Shown: positions 47,408 to 57,397, numbered from the stretch's first letter. The stretch is DNA of 64,000 bases from Corynebacterium sp. CNJ-954 (GCF_001942345.1 NZ_MKKI01000046.1:62001-126000); one strand, 5' to 3'. Numbers and translations are program-made. Notes: generated by a model not told the origin, from the sequence alone.

Positions 47408-48286
47408 GTGGACGGACTTGACCGGGTGTACGCCGTTGTCGCGGCCGCGGGCAGCGGAACACGGCTGGGGGAGGTCCTGCCGAAAGCTTTCGTGCAGGTC
47501 GGTGGCCGGACGATCCTGGAACGGTGCCTTGACGGGCTCGCCGCGTCGGACTCTGTCGGCCATACGGTGGTGACAGTCTCCACCGACATGGTTGAACACA
47601 CTCACGACCTGGTCAGCAGCCAGATCGGGTTGTGGGCGCCGATGGAGGTCACTGTGGTCCTCGGTGGAACCGACCGGTCAGACTCCGTGCGGGCAGGCCT
47701 GGAGGCGGTCCGGACCTTGATCGGTGGAAGCAGCTCCGACCCGGAAGCTGACTGCGCGGACCCTGATGACATGGACGATGACCTGGCCGGAGGTTTCCTC
47801 GTCGCCGTCCATGACGCCGCCCGGTGTCTTACACCGCCGGAGATGATCCGCGCTACGGTCGACGCGGCGGCGGAAGGTGTCTCCACTGGGTCGTGGGCGG
47901 GCGCGGTACCGGTTGTGCCGGTGACCGACACCGTCAAGGTGGTGGAGACGGTGTCTGGCGGGGCACTGGACGGCGCCGAGGTCATCCGCGCCACGCCGCA
48001 ACGTCGTGGACTGCGGGCGGCCCAGACCCCGCAGGTCTTCGCCCTGGACAGGTTGCTCGCGGCGAACCGGATGCAGCAGGCGAGGGAGGAACTCGATTCC
48101 GCGCACCCCACCGGGGAACCTCCGTCGGACCTGGCACCTGTCGCAGTCACCGACGATTCATCGCTGATGGAGATGGCCGGGGAGACGGTCGTGACGGTTC
48201 CGGGTGACGAGCAGGCGTTCAAGATCACGTTGCCGGAAGATCTCGAGAGGGCCCACCGGACGGCAGGCGACGGGGGAGTGGCGTGA
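47408..48286 (+). CDS. ispD: 2-C-methyl-D-erythritol 4-phosphate cytidylyltransferase
   Basis: A 292-residue enzyme of the non-mevalonate isoprenoid route. [17 protein letters not shown] is the CTP-binding loop, [17 protein letters not shown] the metal-binding region. GTG 47408 has AGGGG 8 bases upstream; GTG 47384 is an in-frame alternative. An acidic insert ([15 protein letters not shown]) lengthens the protein relative to E. coli IspD. The stop overlaps ispF. Confidence 0.92.
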   Translation: MDGLDRVYAVVAAAGSGTRLGEVLPKAFVQVGGRTILERCLDGLAASDSVGHTVVTVSTDMVEHTHDLVSSQIGLWAPMEVTVVLGGTDRSDSVRAGLEAVRTLIGGSSSDPEADCADPDDMDDDLAGGFLVAVHDAARCLTPPEMIRATVDAAAEGVSTGSWAGAVPVVPVTDTVKVVETVSGGALDGAEVIRATPQRRGLRAAQTPQVFALDRLLAANRMQQAREELDSAHPTGEPPSDLAPVAVTDDSSLMEMAGETVVTVPGDEQAFKITLPEDLERAHRTAGDGGVA

Positions 48287-48765
48287 TCATTCCCCGGGTC
48301 GGTGTGGCCACCGACGCCCACCAGGTAGAGGGCGGTAAACCGTGCTGGATGGCCGGTCTGTTCTTTGACGAGGTGGACGGATGCGAGGGGCATTCCGACG
48401 GTGACGTGGTGGCGCATGCTGTCGTGGACGCCCTGCTGTCCGCCGCCGGCCTCGGGGACCTCGGTTCTTTCGTCGGGGTCGGACGCGACGAGTACGCGGG
48501 AGTCACCGGGGCACAGTTGCTCACCGAGTGCCGGGACCTTCTGGTGTCCCACGGATTCACCATCGGCAACGCTGCTGTCCAGATGATCGGGAACCGGCCG
48601 AAGATGGGGCCGCGGCGTGTCGAGGCGGAGCAGGTTCTGTCCGCTCATCTCGGCGCTCCGGTGAGCGTCTCCGCCACCACGACGGACCACCTGGGGTTCA
48701 CCGGTCGTGGTGAAGGGGTGGCCGCAGTGGCGACGGCCGTCGTCTGGCAGGACGACCCCGCGTAA
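48283..48765 (+). CDS. ispF: 2-C-methyl-D-erythritol 2,4-cyclodiphosphate synthase
   Basis: A 160-residue trimeric enzyme two steps after IspD. Metal ligands are Asp11 and His13 (ATDAHQV) and the later His in [12 protein letters not shown]; the [14 protein letters not shown] segment is the family C-terminal motif. GTG start overlaps the ispD stop by 4 bases. Confidence 0.95.
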   Translation: MIIPRVGVATDAHQVEGGKPCWMAGLFFDEVDGCEGHSDGDVVAHAVVDALLSAAGLGDLGSFVGVGRDEYAGVTGAQLLTECRDLLVSHGFTIGNAAVQMIGNRPKMGPRRVEAEQVLSAHLGAPVSVSATTTDHLGFTGRGEGVAAVATAVVWQDDPA

Positions 48766-48832
48766 CCACGCCCCGGCACAGGGAGCTGCGCTGGTAGTCT
48801 CGGGCAGCACCCGCCTGCAGGAGGATCGTGCC

Positions 48833-49447
48833 ATGCGCAAGCTCGTCTACTTCATCGCTACGACACTCGACGGTTTCATCGCGGGGCCGGACGGTGCGGA
48901 TCCGACGGGGCCGGAAGGGTTCTGGCCGTTGCCCCCGGATTATGTGGAGCACCTGGTCGCCGAGTACCCGGAAATGCTTCCCGGTCCCGCTCGTGACGCC
49001 TTTTCTCTCACCGGTCCGGGGACACACGTCGACACTGTTCTCGAGGGGCGTCGAAGCTACGAGATCGGCGTGGCGGCCGGGATCCCCGACGCGTTTCCGC
49101 ACCTCCGGCACCTGGTGTTTTCCCGGACTCTCGCTGAAGTGCCCTCACCGCAGGTTGAGCTCATGTCCGCGGATCCGGAGGCGACGGTGCGTGAACTCAA
49201 GCGGCAACCGGGTAAGGGCATCTGGCTGCTGGGTGGTGGCACACTGGCGGCAGCCCTGTACTCCGAGATAGACCGGCTCATTCTCAAAGTGGCGCCGTTG
49301 ACCATCGGTTCCGGTATCCCGTTGTTCTCCGGCGGTGCTCAGTTCGACCCGTGTTCCTGGGAGTTGAGGGACCACACCGTACTTCCCAGCGGTGCACTGA
49401 TCCTCACCTACGACCGTGTCACCGCGCATACCCCGACCGACGGGTAG
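48833..49447 (+). CDS. Dihydrofolate reductase family (RibD C-terminal-like) protein
   Basis: A 204-residue protein with the fold of YyaP/RibD-C reductases: MRKLVYFIATTLDGFIAGPDG at the start, VFSRTL in the middle, and GIWLLGGGTLAAALY as the NADPH-binding strand. It is unlikely to be the main DHFR. ATG 48833 is preceded by AGGAGG. Substrate unknown. Confidence 0.85.
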   Translation: MRKLVYFIATTLDGFIAGPDGADPTGPEGFWPLPPDYVEHLVAEYPEMLPGPARDAFSLTGPGTHVDTVLEGRRSYEIGVAAGIPDAFPHLRHLVFSRTLAEVPSPQVELMSADPEATVRELKRQPGKGIWLLGGGTLAAALYSEIDRLILKVAPLTIGSGIPLFSGGAQFDPCSWELRDHTVLPSGALILTYDRVTAHTPTDG

Positions 49448-49629
49448 AACGCGCCGGATAGTGCAGGGGATGTACCGCACAATACCGCGCTGGGGGTACG
49501 TGATGACTGCGTAGAGGGGACGCGGCGGGGGCCACGGTCGACGAGACTCAAGGTCACGGTGACGGACGGACAGGAAGCCCTCCACCACCGTAGACCCCAC
49601 AACAGTCCCGAAGACCAAGGAGGACCATC

Positions 49630-50661
49630 ATGGCCACCCGCGTGCCTGACCCCACCGACACTCCCGCCGGCCCCGCCTACGAGGGCCGACTGCTCGACCG
49701 GCCCGAGGAGGAGGTTGTCGACCAGGGCGTCGGATTCGATCTGCGGACCCTGGTGAGCCGGCGGATGTTCCTCGGCGCAGGTGTCGCCGGGGCAGGCGCC
49801 GTCGCGCTGGCAGCCTGCTCGGACCCGACGTCCGGTACCACCAATGCGGCGACGACCACCGGCAGTGCCGCCTCGTCGACCCTGCCCTCCGGTGAGATTC
49901 CGGACGAGACAGCCGGCCCGTACCCGGCAGACGGTTCCAACGGCCCGGACGTGCTGTCGGAATCGGGGATCGTGCGCAGTGACATCCGTTCCAGCATCGG
50001 TGCCGACGCGCCGGTCGACGGTGTGCCGTTGGAGTTCACCTTCACCGTCACCGACATGGCCAATGATGATGCGCCGTTCACCGGTGTCGCGGTGTACGCC
50101 TGGCACTGTGACGCACAAGGGCAGTACTCGATGTACTCAGAGGGTGTCGAGGACGAGACCTGGCTCCGTGGAGTCCAGGTCGCCGATGCCGACGGGTCGG
50201 TGACGTTCACCTCCGTGATGCCGGGTTGTTACACCGGGCGGTGGACCCACATCCACTTCGAGGTGTACCCCGACGTCGATTCCACCGATGATTCCGCCAA
50301 CGCGATCTCCACCTCACAGATGGCGATTCCGGAGGACGTCCTCAACGAGGTCTACACCTCGTCGGTCTATGACGGGTCGTCAGACAACCTGTCCCAGATC
50401 ACCCTCGAGACCGACAACGTGTTCGGCGAGGACGCCGGGGCGTTGCAGATGGCCACGATCAGCGGCGACGTCGATTCCGGGTACATCGCTTCGCTGGTGG
50501 TGAGGGTGGACACCACCACTGAACCCAGCGCCGGTGCAGCTCCCGCAGGCGGTGGCCCGGGAGGGGCCGGCGGTGAAGGTGCCGGCCCCGGCGGCGAGCC
50601 CCCCAACGGTGAATCACCGGGTGAACCGCCGGCCGGCGCACCGGACACCGCAGCGTCCTGA
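49630..50661 (+). CDS. Tat-exported intradiol ring-cleavage dioxygenase-like lipoprotein
   Basis: A 343-residue protein. The signal contains SRRMFL (43-48), a twin-arginine motif, and the lipobox LAAC with Cys63, so it should cross folded and be lipid-anchored outside. Probable iron ligands are Tyr in TAGPYP, Tyr in MPGCYTGRW and both His in THIHFEVY, the intradiol pattern that opens catechol rings. The last ~45 residues are a Gly/Pro/Glu-rich tail. AAGGAGGA lies upstream of the ATG. tatA, tatC and tatB follow directly. Substrate unknown. Confidence 0.88.
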   Translation: MATRVPDPTDTPAGPAYEGRLLDRPEEEVVDQGVGFDLRTLVSRRMFLGAGVAGAGAVALAACSDPTSGTTNAATTTGSAASSTLPSGEIPDETAGPYPADGSNGPDVLSESGIVRSDIRSSIGADAPVDGVPLEFTFTVTDMANDDAPFTGVAVYAWHCDAQGQYSMYSEGVEDETWLRGVQVADADGSVTFTSVMPGCYTGRWTHIHFEVYPDVDSTDDSANAISTSQMAIPEDVLNEVYTSSVYDGSSDNLSQITLETDNVFGEDAGALQMATISGDVDSGYIASLVVRVDTTTEPSAGAAPAGGGPGGAGGEGAGPGGEPPNGESPGEPPAGAPDTAAS

Positions 50662-50714
50662 CGACGACCGTCACACCGTCAACCAGAGAATCACAGAACC
50701 TCAAGGAGTAGATC

Positions 50715-50963
50715 ATGTTACAGAATCTCACCGGAATGCACGCCCTGGTCATCCTCGCCGTCGTGCTCCTGCTGTTCGGGGCAGCGAAACTCCCCGCGCT
50801 GGCTAAGAGCATCGGCCAGTCCGTCCGGATCCTGAAGAAGGAGGCGTCCGAGACAGAGACTGCTACCGTGCCGACGGCTGGACCGGTGGCTGAGCCGGGT
50901 GCCGGGACGCCGTCGGTGCGTACCGTGCACACCGTGCCTACGGCAGAACAGCACACCTCATGA
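50715..50963 (+). CDS. tatA: Twin-arginine translocase TatA
   Basis: An 82-residue pore-forming Tat subunit. One membrane helix (HALVILAVVLLLFG) ends in the conserved Phe-Gly hinge, then an amphipathic helix (AAKLPALAKSIGQSVRILKK) and a disordered tail. AAGGAG precedes the ATG. It is 53 bases after the dioxygenase gene, and overlaps tatC by 4 bases. Confidence 0.9.
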   Translation: MLQNLTGMHALVILAVVLLLFGAAKLPALAKSIGQSVRILKKEASETETATVPTAGPVAEPGAGTPSVRTVHTVPTAEQHTS

Positions 50964-51763
50964 CGACCGCGACCGCGGGGCCTGCCACCATGCCCCTGGC
51001 CGGCCATTTTCGTGAAGGCAGGAGGAGGATCACCCGCGTTGCGGCCGCCCTCGCGGTCGCCATGGTCATCGCCTACCTCATGTCCGACCAGGTCCTCGAG
51101 GTCCTGCGTGCTCCGGTCGTCGAGATCGCGCAGACCCGTGCGGCGACCATCAACTACGACAGCATCACCGGGGCCTTCGACCTCAAACTCAGGATCGCCT
51201 TGTTCGGTGGTATCGCATTGTCCAGCCCGGTGTGGCTCTACCAGCTGCTGGCCTACATCGCCCCTGCCCTGACCAGGAGAGAGAAGCGTTACACCTTCGG
51301 CTTCATCGGGGCCGTCATCCCGCTGTTCGCCGCCGGTTGTGCCGCCGGAGTGGCGGTGTTCCCCAGGATCGTCGAACTCCTCGCCGGGTTCGCGTCCGCA
51401 GAGGACAGTACCCTGCTGCAGGCGTCATACTACGTGGACTTCGTGATGAAGCTGGTGCTCGCTGCGGGTGTCGCCTTCACGCTTCCCGCATTCATCGTCG
51501 TGTTGAACGTGATGGGGCTGCTACCGGCGGTGACGGTAGCCCGCAGCTGGCGTGGCATAACGATCAGCATCGTGGTGTTCAGCGCGCTGGTCACTCCGGC
51601 CGCAGACCTGCTGTCGATGTTCCTCATCGCCGTACCCATGGCGGTCCTGTTCGGGGTCTCCCTGACCATCGCCTGGATTCATGACCGTCGTTCGCCGAAG
51701 GGCACGGACGCCGACCTCGCCGTCGGTGACACCGCGTCCCCGACCCTGGAAGGGGTGTCCTGA
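50960..51763 (+). CDS. tatC: Twin-arginine translocase TatC
   Basis: A 267-residue six-segment Tat receptor. The family N-terminal motif MPLxxHLxELR appears as MPLAGHFREGR, keeping the Glu. The periplasmic-side proline region and ALTRREKR are present. The conserved Glu that E. coli TatC has near residue 170 (VAFEVP) is Thr here (VAFTLP). This divergence suggests a specialised second TatC. ATGA overlap with tatA. Confidence 0.9.
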   Translation: MTTATAGPATMPLAGHFREGRRRITRVAAALAVAMVIAYLMSDQVLEVLRAPVVEIAQTRAATINYDSITGAFDLKLRIALFGGIALSSPVWLYQLLAYIAPALTRREKRYTFGFIGAVIPLFAAGCAAGVAVFPRIVELLAGFASAEDSTLLQASYYVDFVMKLVLAAGVAFTLPAFIVVLNVMGLLPAVTVARSWRGITISIVVFSALVTPAADLLSMFLIAVPMAVLFGVSLTIAWIHDRRSPKGTDADLAVGDTASPTLEGVS

Positions 51764-51764
51764 C

Positions 51765-52283
51765 ATGTTCGGACTGTCCATCGAGAAACTCATCGTCATC
51801 GGATTCATCGCCGCCGTGATCATCGGTCCGCAACGGCTGCCCCAGTATGCAGAGAAGCTCGCCACCTTCGTCAGGAACGTCCGGCGTTTCACCGAATCGA
51901 CCCGTCGCCGGGCGGAGCAGGAACTCGGGTTCCCCGTCGATGCGATGGACCCGACGATGTGGAACAGGCAGCTGCAGCGCTATGACCCGCGCCGGATCGT
52001 ACGGGACGCGTTGACCACAGACGGTGCCGTCGCCACCCCGGACCGGGACATGGATGACGAAGACTGCTCCGTGTCCCAAGAATCCGGGGAGGCGGCCCCT
52101 CCACCCACCCAGGAGCTCCGTGAACGGTGGGTCGTTGTCGGCGGTACCTCCGGGCACCCGCTCCGCCGCCGAATTGTCGAACCGGTTCCGGTCGGTGAGC
52201 CGGACGATCCACCGGTCCAGCTTCCTGAGACACCTGAACCCGATGAGTCGACCGCACACCACGGCATGTCCCGCACGGTGTGA
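51765..52283 (+). CDS. tatB: Twin-arginine translocase TatB
   Basis: A 172-residue Tat subunit. MFGLSIEKLIVIGFIAAVII has the conserved acidic residue before the membrane helix and GPQRLP at the hinge, typical of TatB. An amphipathic helix (QYAEKLATFVRNVRRF) and a long polar tail follow. The ATG is one base after the tatC stop. The order A-C-B is unusual and the set is separate from a housekeeping tatAC. Confidence 0.85.
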   Translation: MFGLSIEKLIVIGFIAAVIIGPQRLPQYAEKLATFVRNVRRFTESTRRRAEQELGFPVDAMDPTMWNRQLQRYDPRRIVRDALTTDGAVATPDRDMDDEDCSVSQESGEAAPPPTQELRERWVVVGGTSGHPLRRRIVEPVPVGEPDDPPVQLPETPEPDESTAHHGMSRTV

Positions 52284-52365
52284 TCTACTTCGGTGAAGCG
52301 GCACACCAGCAGTAACAGCACTACCGGCAGGGACACGAATGACAGAGATGAAGGAGAATGGTCGA

Positions 52366-53703
52366 ATGAGCCAGCCCGTCCCGACAGAACCGACAGGCCT
52401 GACGTCCCCGGCCCGTCCGGACTCAGGTCAGCCACGCGAGCGTCCGGCGTGGCTGCCGGTGTGGGCGGGGGACCTGGCGATCATCGCCCTCATCCTCGTC
52501 TCCGTCGTCGTGCCGACGCCGGGAGGAGCCCCTGGTTCCGGCCTGGGGCTGCCCCTGGGCCCGGGGCCCGGCCCGGGATCAGGTCCCGGATTCCCCGACG
52601 AACACATGATGCTTTTCGTCCCCCTGCTGGCGGTGGTGACCGCGGCACTGATGCCGCTGCGTCGGCGCTGGTCTGTGCCTGTGTTCATCGTCTGTCTGGT
52701 GGTGTATCTCGCCACCGCCGTCGTCGGGTCTCCCGTCCTGGCACCAGGTATCGGGGCGGTCGTGGCCGTGTTCGCCGCGGCGAACACGGCGCCGAGACGG
52801 ACTGCACTGGTCCTGGGCGCCCTCGGAGCGACCGTGGTCGCGGTGTTGAGCCTGTTCACCGACAACCGTATGGCGTTGGATCCCCAGGTCTTCCAGGTCG
52901 CCGCAGGTATCGCAGTCGCCACCGCTCTGGGGGACAGTGCCCGGTCCCGGCGTGAGTACACCCGGGCGGCGACCGAACGTGCCGAACGCGCCGAGCAGAC
53001 CCGGGAGGCTGAAGCGAGCAGACGGGTGGCGGAGGAGAGACTCCGCATCGCCCAGGACCTGCACGACACGGTCGCCCACCGTATCTCGGTGATCAGTCTC
53101 AATGCCGGTGTGGCGTCCAGTTCACTGGACACGCGGCCGGAGAAGGCCAGGGAATCACTCGCTACGATCCGTGGTGCTGCGCGTGAGGTTCTCGGGGACA
53201 TCGGGGTGCTGCTGCGGTACCTGCGCGCCGACGACAACGCCGGGTCGGGTGCAGAGGGGGCAACCGTTCAGTTGCCGCAGCCCGGGCTCGCTGACATCGA
53301 TCCCCTGGTGCGCTCGGTCGTCGAGGCGGGACTCGCTGTCGACCGGACAGTCGACGGCGACCTCTCGTCGACCGACGAGACCACCGGACGAGTGGTGTAC
53401 CGGGTGGTTCAGGAGGGGCTCACCAACGCACACAAGCACGGTTCCGGAGGGTCGGCGCACCTGGGCATCATCGTCCGGGGAGGGGCGGACGCCGCGGTGA
53501 CGGTGGAGGTGCGCAACCCGGTCTCGGAGACCGGGCGCAACCAACCCGACGCCCCACAGGGAAATCTGGGCCTCACCGGCCTGCGGGAACGTGTGGCCGC
53601 CGTGGGCGGCACGATCTCCACCGTAGAATCAGACGGGACATTCACGCTCACCGCTGAACTACCACTCGCCAGTCACACCAGGAACCGGGAGGACTATCCG
53701 TGA
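52366..53703 (+). CDS. NarL-type sensor histidine kinase
   Basis: A 445-residue kinase with HisKA_3 domain: RLRIAQDLHDTVAHRISVIS holds the phospho-accepting His, and the ATPase has QEGLTNAHKHG and NLGLTGLRERV. About five membrane segments in the first 180 residues are interrupted by a Gly/Pro repeat loop of ~30 residues after the first. No separate sensor domain is seen. ATG 52366 follows AAGGAG. The stop overlaps the response regulator start. Confidence 0.88.
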   Translation: MSQPVPTEPTGLTSPARPDSGQPRERPAWLPVWAGDLAIIALILVSVVVPTPGGAPGSGLGLPLGPGPGPGSGPGFPDEHMMLFVPLLAVVTAALMPLRRRWSVPVFIVCLVVYLATAVVGSPVLAPGIGAVVAVFAAANTAPRRTALVLGALGATVVAVLSLFTDNRMALDPQVFQVAAGIAVATALGDSARSRREYTRAATERAERAEQTREAEASRRVAEERLRIAQDLHDTVAHRISVISLNAGVASSSLDTRPEKARESLATIRGAAREVLGDIGVLLRYLRADDNAGSGAEGATVQLPQPGLADIDPLVRSVVEAGLAVDRTVDGDLSSTDETTGRVVYRVVQEGLTNAHKHGSGGSAHLGIIVRGGADAAVTVEVRNPVSETGRNQPDAPQGNLGLTGLRERVAAVGGTISTVESDGTFTLTAELPLASHTRNREDYP

Positions 53704-54373
53704 CCACCGTGCTCGTCGTCGACGACCAGGCCCTCATCCGTCAGGCGGTGGTGGACATCCTCTCCAGTGCAGCGGACACCGAGGTCGTCGGCGCCGCGAC
53801 GGATGGACTGGAAGCCGCCGAGATGACCGTCTCCCTGCGCCCTGACGTCGTCCTGATGGACATCCGTATGCCCCGTCTCGACGGCATCGAGCAACCGAAC
53901 GCATCTGTTCCGACCCAGCGAACGCCAACAGTAAGGTACTGATCCTGACGACATTCGAAGAGGACGAGTACGTGGTCGCGGCTCTGCGTGCGGGGGCCAG
54001 CGGGTTCATCGGCAAGGGTGCGGAACCGGAGGAGATCATCCGCGCCGTCCATGCCGTCGCGGACGGTGACGCTCTCCTGTCGCCGACGGCGACCCGTAGC
54101 CTGATTGCCCGCTACGTGCGGTCCCCTGAACCGCGCCCGGCGGTCTCACAGCAGGCGGCCCGGAGCCTGGCCCTGCTCACGGAGAGGGAACGTGAGGTGC
54201 TCCAACTGGTGGGGCGCGGTCTGTCGAACCAGCAGATCGCGGAGACCTTCTTCATCTCACCGCACACGGCGAAGACCCACGTCAACAGGATCATGACCAA
54301 GATCCAGGCACATGACCGTGCCCAGCTGGTGATCCTCGCCTACGAGGGAGGGTTGCTGGTCCCCGGGGAATGA
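53700..54373 (+). pseudogene. NarL/LuxR-type response regulator, frameshifted
   Basis: About 224 codons when repaired. The receiver has VLVVDDQALIRQAVVDIL and the phospho-acceptor Asp in VVLMDIRMPRLDGIE; the C-terminal HTH is LTEREREVLQLVGRGLSNQQ with SPHTAKTHVNRIM. The frame breaks near 53891: adding one G gives DGIEATERICSDPAN and rejoins. Probably a lost base. GTG start overlaps the kinase stop (GTGA). It likely controls the neighbouring Tat/dioxygenase genes. Confidence 0.85.
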
Positions 54374-54380
54374 CCCCGGG
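54362..54380. terminator. Convergent terminator
   Basis: CCCGGGG-AATGA-CCCCGGG, 7-bp perfect stem across the response-regulator stop, between two convergent genes. Confidence 0.5.
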
Positions 54381-54390
54381 AGCTACCGTG

Positions 54391-54957
54391 TCACTTCTCG
54401 AAGGTCACGGGGACGGACGCGACGTCCGAGAACGGGGGAGTCGAGGCGTGGTCGGTGACCAGCTTCAGTGAGCATGAGTCGGTGGTGCAGTCCACGGTGC
54501 CGTCCTCGTTGGTGGCCTGGACCGTCAGGTCGAACTCGGCGTTGCCGTCGGCGTCGAAGGTGGCGGTGCCACCCTCCTCGCCCTCGGGGACGACGCGCGC
54601 CCAGTCCCTCATCTCGCCGGCGTAGGTCGACGGGTCGCTGCTCTCGCCGTCGGTCGTGGCGACAGCGACGTAGTAGTTCTGCTCGGTGTCCAGTCCGTCC
54701 AGCGTGACCTTGACGGTGTCGCCTGCGGTGAGACCGTCGGCCTTGTCCACCGAGAGGGCGCCGTCGGATGCGGCGCCTTCGGAGGCTGCGTCGGCTGCCG
54801 TCGTCGTCGCGTCGGCAGAGTCCGTTGACTCCGTTGAGTCCGTTGACTCTGCAGAATCATCGGAGTCGCTGGAGCAGGCGGTGAGGCCCAGGGCGAGGAC
54901 AGCGGTGGCGGCGAGGGCAGCTGCGCGGCGCGTGGGGCGGGTGGTGCGAAGGGTCAT
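54391..54957 (-). CDS. Lipoprotein with neocarzinostatin-like domain
   Basis: A 188-residue lipoprotein; lipobox LTAC with Cys28, then a Ser/Asp/Thr-rich linker (~30-60). The mature domain (LTAGDTVKVTLDGLDTEQ, DGTVDCTTDSCSLKLV) resembles the Ig-like neocarzinostatin fold, with a Cys pair that could be a disulfide. GGAG precedes the ATG. Function unknown. Fold call is from pattern only. Confidence 0.7.
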   Translation of the reverse strand: MTLRTTRPTRRAAALAATAVLALGLTACSSDSDDSAESTDSTESTDSADATTTAADAASEGAASDGALSVDKADGLTAGDTVKVTLDGLDTEQNYYVAVATTDGESSDPSTYAGEMRDWARVVPEGEEGGTATFDADGNAEFDLTVQATNEDGTVDCTTDSCSLKLVTDHASTPPFSDVASVPVTFEK

Positions 54958-55039
54958 GAGGTACTCCGGGGGTGCGTAGGGCAGGATAAGCGTACTGAGC
55001 TGACCCTATCAAAGCGTGGTCCCGCCAGGGGCAGTGCGT

Positions 55040-55915
55040 TCACATCCGGATGGTCGATTCCACGGCACCGAGGCCGTCGACCTCGATGCGTACCACGTCG
55101 CCGTCACCGAGGAAACGGCCGGAACCTGCGCCGACCCCCTCCGGGGTGCCCGTGACGATCACGTCACCGGGCTCCAGTGTGGCGAAGTTCGAGATGTACC
55201 GGACCAGGTCAACCGGGGGGAACACCAGGTCGGACGTGGAATGTTCCTGCCGGAGATCGCCGTTGACCCACGTGCGGAGAACGGCACCCTCGGCCACGGG
55301 GTCGTAGTCGTCCGCCACCGTCAGCCACGGACCGAAGGCGGACGACCGGTCGAGATTCTTGCCCTGCAGCCACTGCTGGGTGCGGTACTGCCAGTCGCGT
55401 TGGGAGAAGTCGTTCATCACGGCGTAGCCGCCGATGGCCGCCCGGGCCTCCTCGGCGGTCGCACCACCGCGGGCGCCGGCCAGCCGGGAGCCGATGACCA
55501 CCGCGAGTTCACCTTCGTAATCCGCCTTGTCGGTCATCCCCGCCGGTACCGTGACCTCCGCGTAGGGGGCGGTCAGTGCGGACGGGTACTTCACGAACAG
55601 GGTCGGATGGTCGGGGATCGGGTGGCCCATCTCCTCGATGTGCTCCCGGTAGTTCAAGCCGACGCAGAAGACCTTCGAGGGGGAGGGGATGACCGGCAGG
55701 AGGTCTGTCAGGGGGACGGTGACCTCGTCGCCGTCCCGCCGCAGGCCGGATTCCACGGCGCTGCGGATACCGGTGGGATTGGCGGTGAGCAGGGCACCGA
55801 GCTCGCGACGGTCCACGATGCGTCCGGTGACCGAGCCCCCGTCCGGTGCGTCGTCGACGCTGTCCACCTGGATCGTGCACCGTGAGCCGTCGATACGGAC
55901 CGTCGCAAGTTTCAT
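55040..55915 (-). CDS. Fumarylacetoacetate hydrolase family protein
   Basis: A 291-residue FAH-fold enzyme. [16 protein letters not shown], the metal-binding [17 protein letters not shown] and [13 protein letters not shown] are the conserved blocks. Relatives decarboxylate or hydrate products of aromatic meta-cleavage, but this is one of many broad paralogues. ATG 55915 follows GGGAGAG. It is divergent from cysS. Confidence 0.88.
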   Translation of the reverse strand: MKLATVRIDGSRCTIQVDSVDDAPDGGSVTGRIVDRRELGALLTANPTGIRSAVESGLRRDGDEVTVPLTDLLPVIPSPSKVFCVGLNYREHIEEMGHPIPDHPTLFVKYPSALTAPYAEVTVPAGMTDKADYEGELAVVIGSRLAGARGGATAEEARAAIGGYAVMNDFSQRDWQYRTQQWLQGKNLDRSSAFGPWLTVADDYDPVAEGAVLRTWVNGDLRQEHSTSDLVFPPVDLVRYISNFATLEPGDVIVTGTPEGVGAGSGRFLGDGDVVRIEVDGLGAVESTIRM

Positions 55916-55930
55916 GGGGTCTCTCCCGTC

Positions 55931-55936
55931 TAGACT
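55931..55936 (+). promoter_or_regulatory. Leaderless -10 box of cysS
   Basis: TAGACT, exactly 7 bases before GTG 55944. Confidence 0.5.
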
Positions 55937-55943
55937 GTCAGTT

Positions 55944-57362
55944 GTGACTCTGCGATTCTTCGACACCGCGACCCGTGAACTCCAGGACTTCGTTCCGCTG
56001 CAGGAAGGACATGCGTCGGTCTACCTGTGTGGCGCGACCGTGCAGTCCATCCCGCACATCGGACATGTGCGTTCCGGGGTGGCGTTCGACATCCTGCGCA
56101 ACTGGCTCGAGGCCAAGGGGCTCGATGTCGCTTTCGTGCGCAATGTTACAGACATCGACGACAAGATCCTCACCAAGTCCGCCGAGCACGGCCGTCCCTG
56201 GTGGGAATGGGCCGCCACTCACGAACGTGAGTTTTCCCGCGCCTATGACCTGCTCGGAGTGGCACCGCCGTCCGTCGAACCGCGTGCCACGGGCCACGTC
56301 CCGGAGATGATCGCCTATATCCAGCGCATCATCGACGCCGACCTCGCTTACGCCACGGAGGACGGTTCGGTGTACTGCCGCACGGCGCGGGTTCCGGAGT
56401 ACGGTTTCCTGTCGCACCAGAAGCTCGATGAACTGGACCAGGGCGAGGACGCCGCCCCCGGCAAGGAGGACCCGCGCGACTTCGCCATGTGGAAGTCGGC
56501 GAAACCGGGGGAACCGGGGTGGGATACCCCGTGGGGCTACGGACGTCCCGGTTGGCACATCGAGTGCTCGGCGATGTCGCGCAAGTATCTCGGTGCGGAG
56601 TTCGACATCCACGCCGGTGGCATGGACCTGCAGTTTCCCCACCACGAGAACGAGGCGGCCCAGGCGCATGCCGCCGGAGACGGCTTCGCCCGCCTGTGGC
56701 TGCACAACGGCTGGGTGACGATGTCGGGCGAGAAGATGTCCAAGTCCCTGGGCAACGTGCTCTCCGTGCCGAACATCCTCACCCAGGTCCGTCCGATCGA
56801 GTTGCGCTACTACCTGGGCTCCGCGCACTACCGCTCGATGCTGGAGTATTCGGAGTCTGCGTTGCAGGAGGCGGCCGCAGGCTTCCGTCGGATCGAGAAG
56901 TTCCTGGCACGCGCCGTGGGGATCCTCGGTGAGGTGGAGACAGGTTCCTGGCTGCCGTCGTTCGAGGAGGCGTTGGACGACGACCTGTCCGTTCCGCAGT
57001 CGCTGGCCGTCATCCATGATGCCGTGCGGGAGGGCAACAAGGTGCTCGAGTCCGGCGACCGTGAGCGGTTGACGGAGATCGCCGGTGCAGTGCGGGCGAT
57101 GGCTGGCGTGCTCGGTGTCGACCCGATGTCGGCGACATGGTCAGGGCCGTCTGCGCAGGGGCGTGGGCTGGGTATCGGCACTGAGGCGTCGGACGGCGCG
57201 ACGTCAGCGTTGGACGTCCTGGTGCGTGCCGAGCTGGACCGCCGTGCTGCGGCCCGCGCGGAGAAGGACTTCGCCACCGCCGATGAGGTGCGGGACCGGT
57301 TGAAGGAAGCCGGGGTGGTCGTCACCGACACCCCGGAGGGGGCGACCTGGTCACTAGGGTAG
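55944..57362 (+). CDS. cysS: Cysteinyl-tRNA synthetase
   Basis: A 472-residue class I synthetase. Zinc ligand Cys29 (YLCGATV) and the later Cys in WHIECSAMS with HHENE histidines; HIGH-type motif PHIGH (37-41); KMSKS near 265-269. [10 protein letters not shown] indicates CysS and not the related MshC. The GTG start is set by the leaderless -10 box. Confidence 0.96.
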   Translation: MTLRFFDTATRELQDFVPLQEGHASVYLCGATVQSIPHIGHVRSGVAFDILRNWLEAKGLDVAFVRNVTDIDDKILTKSAEHGRPWWEWAATHEREFSRAYDLLGVAPPSVEPRATGHVPEMIAYIQRIIDADLAYATEDGSVYCRTARVPEYGFLSHQKLDELDQGEDAAPGKEDPRDFAMWKSAKPGEPGWDTPWGYGRPGWHIECSAMSRKYLGAEFDIHAGGMDLQFPHHENEAAQAHAAGDGFARLWLHNGWVTMSGEKMSKSLGNVLSVPNILTQVRPIELRYYLGSAHYRSMLEYSESALQEAAAGFRRIEKFLARAVGILGEVETGSWLPSFEEALDDDLSVPQSLAVIHDAVREGNKVLESGDRERLTEIAGAVRAMAGVLGVDPMSATWSGPSAQGRGLGIGTEASDGATSALDVLVRAELDRRAAARAEKDFATADEVRDRLKEAGVVVTDTPEGATWSLG

Positions 57363-57397
57363 CGGCAGAGACACCGCACTGTCTCCGATCCGAACCG

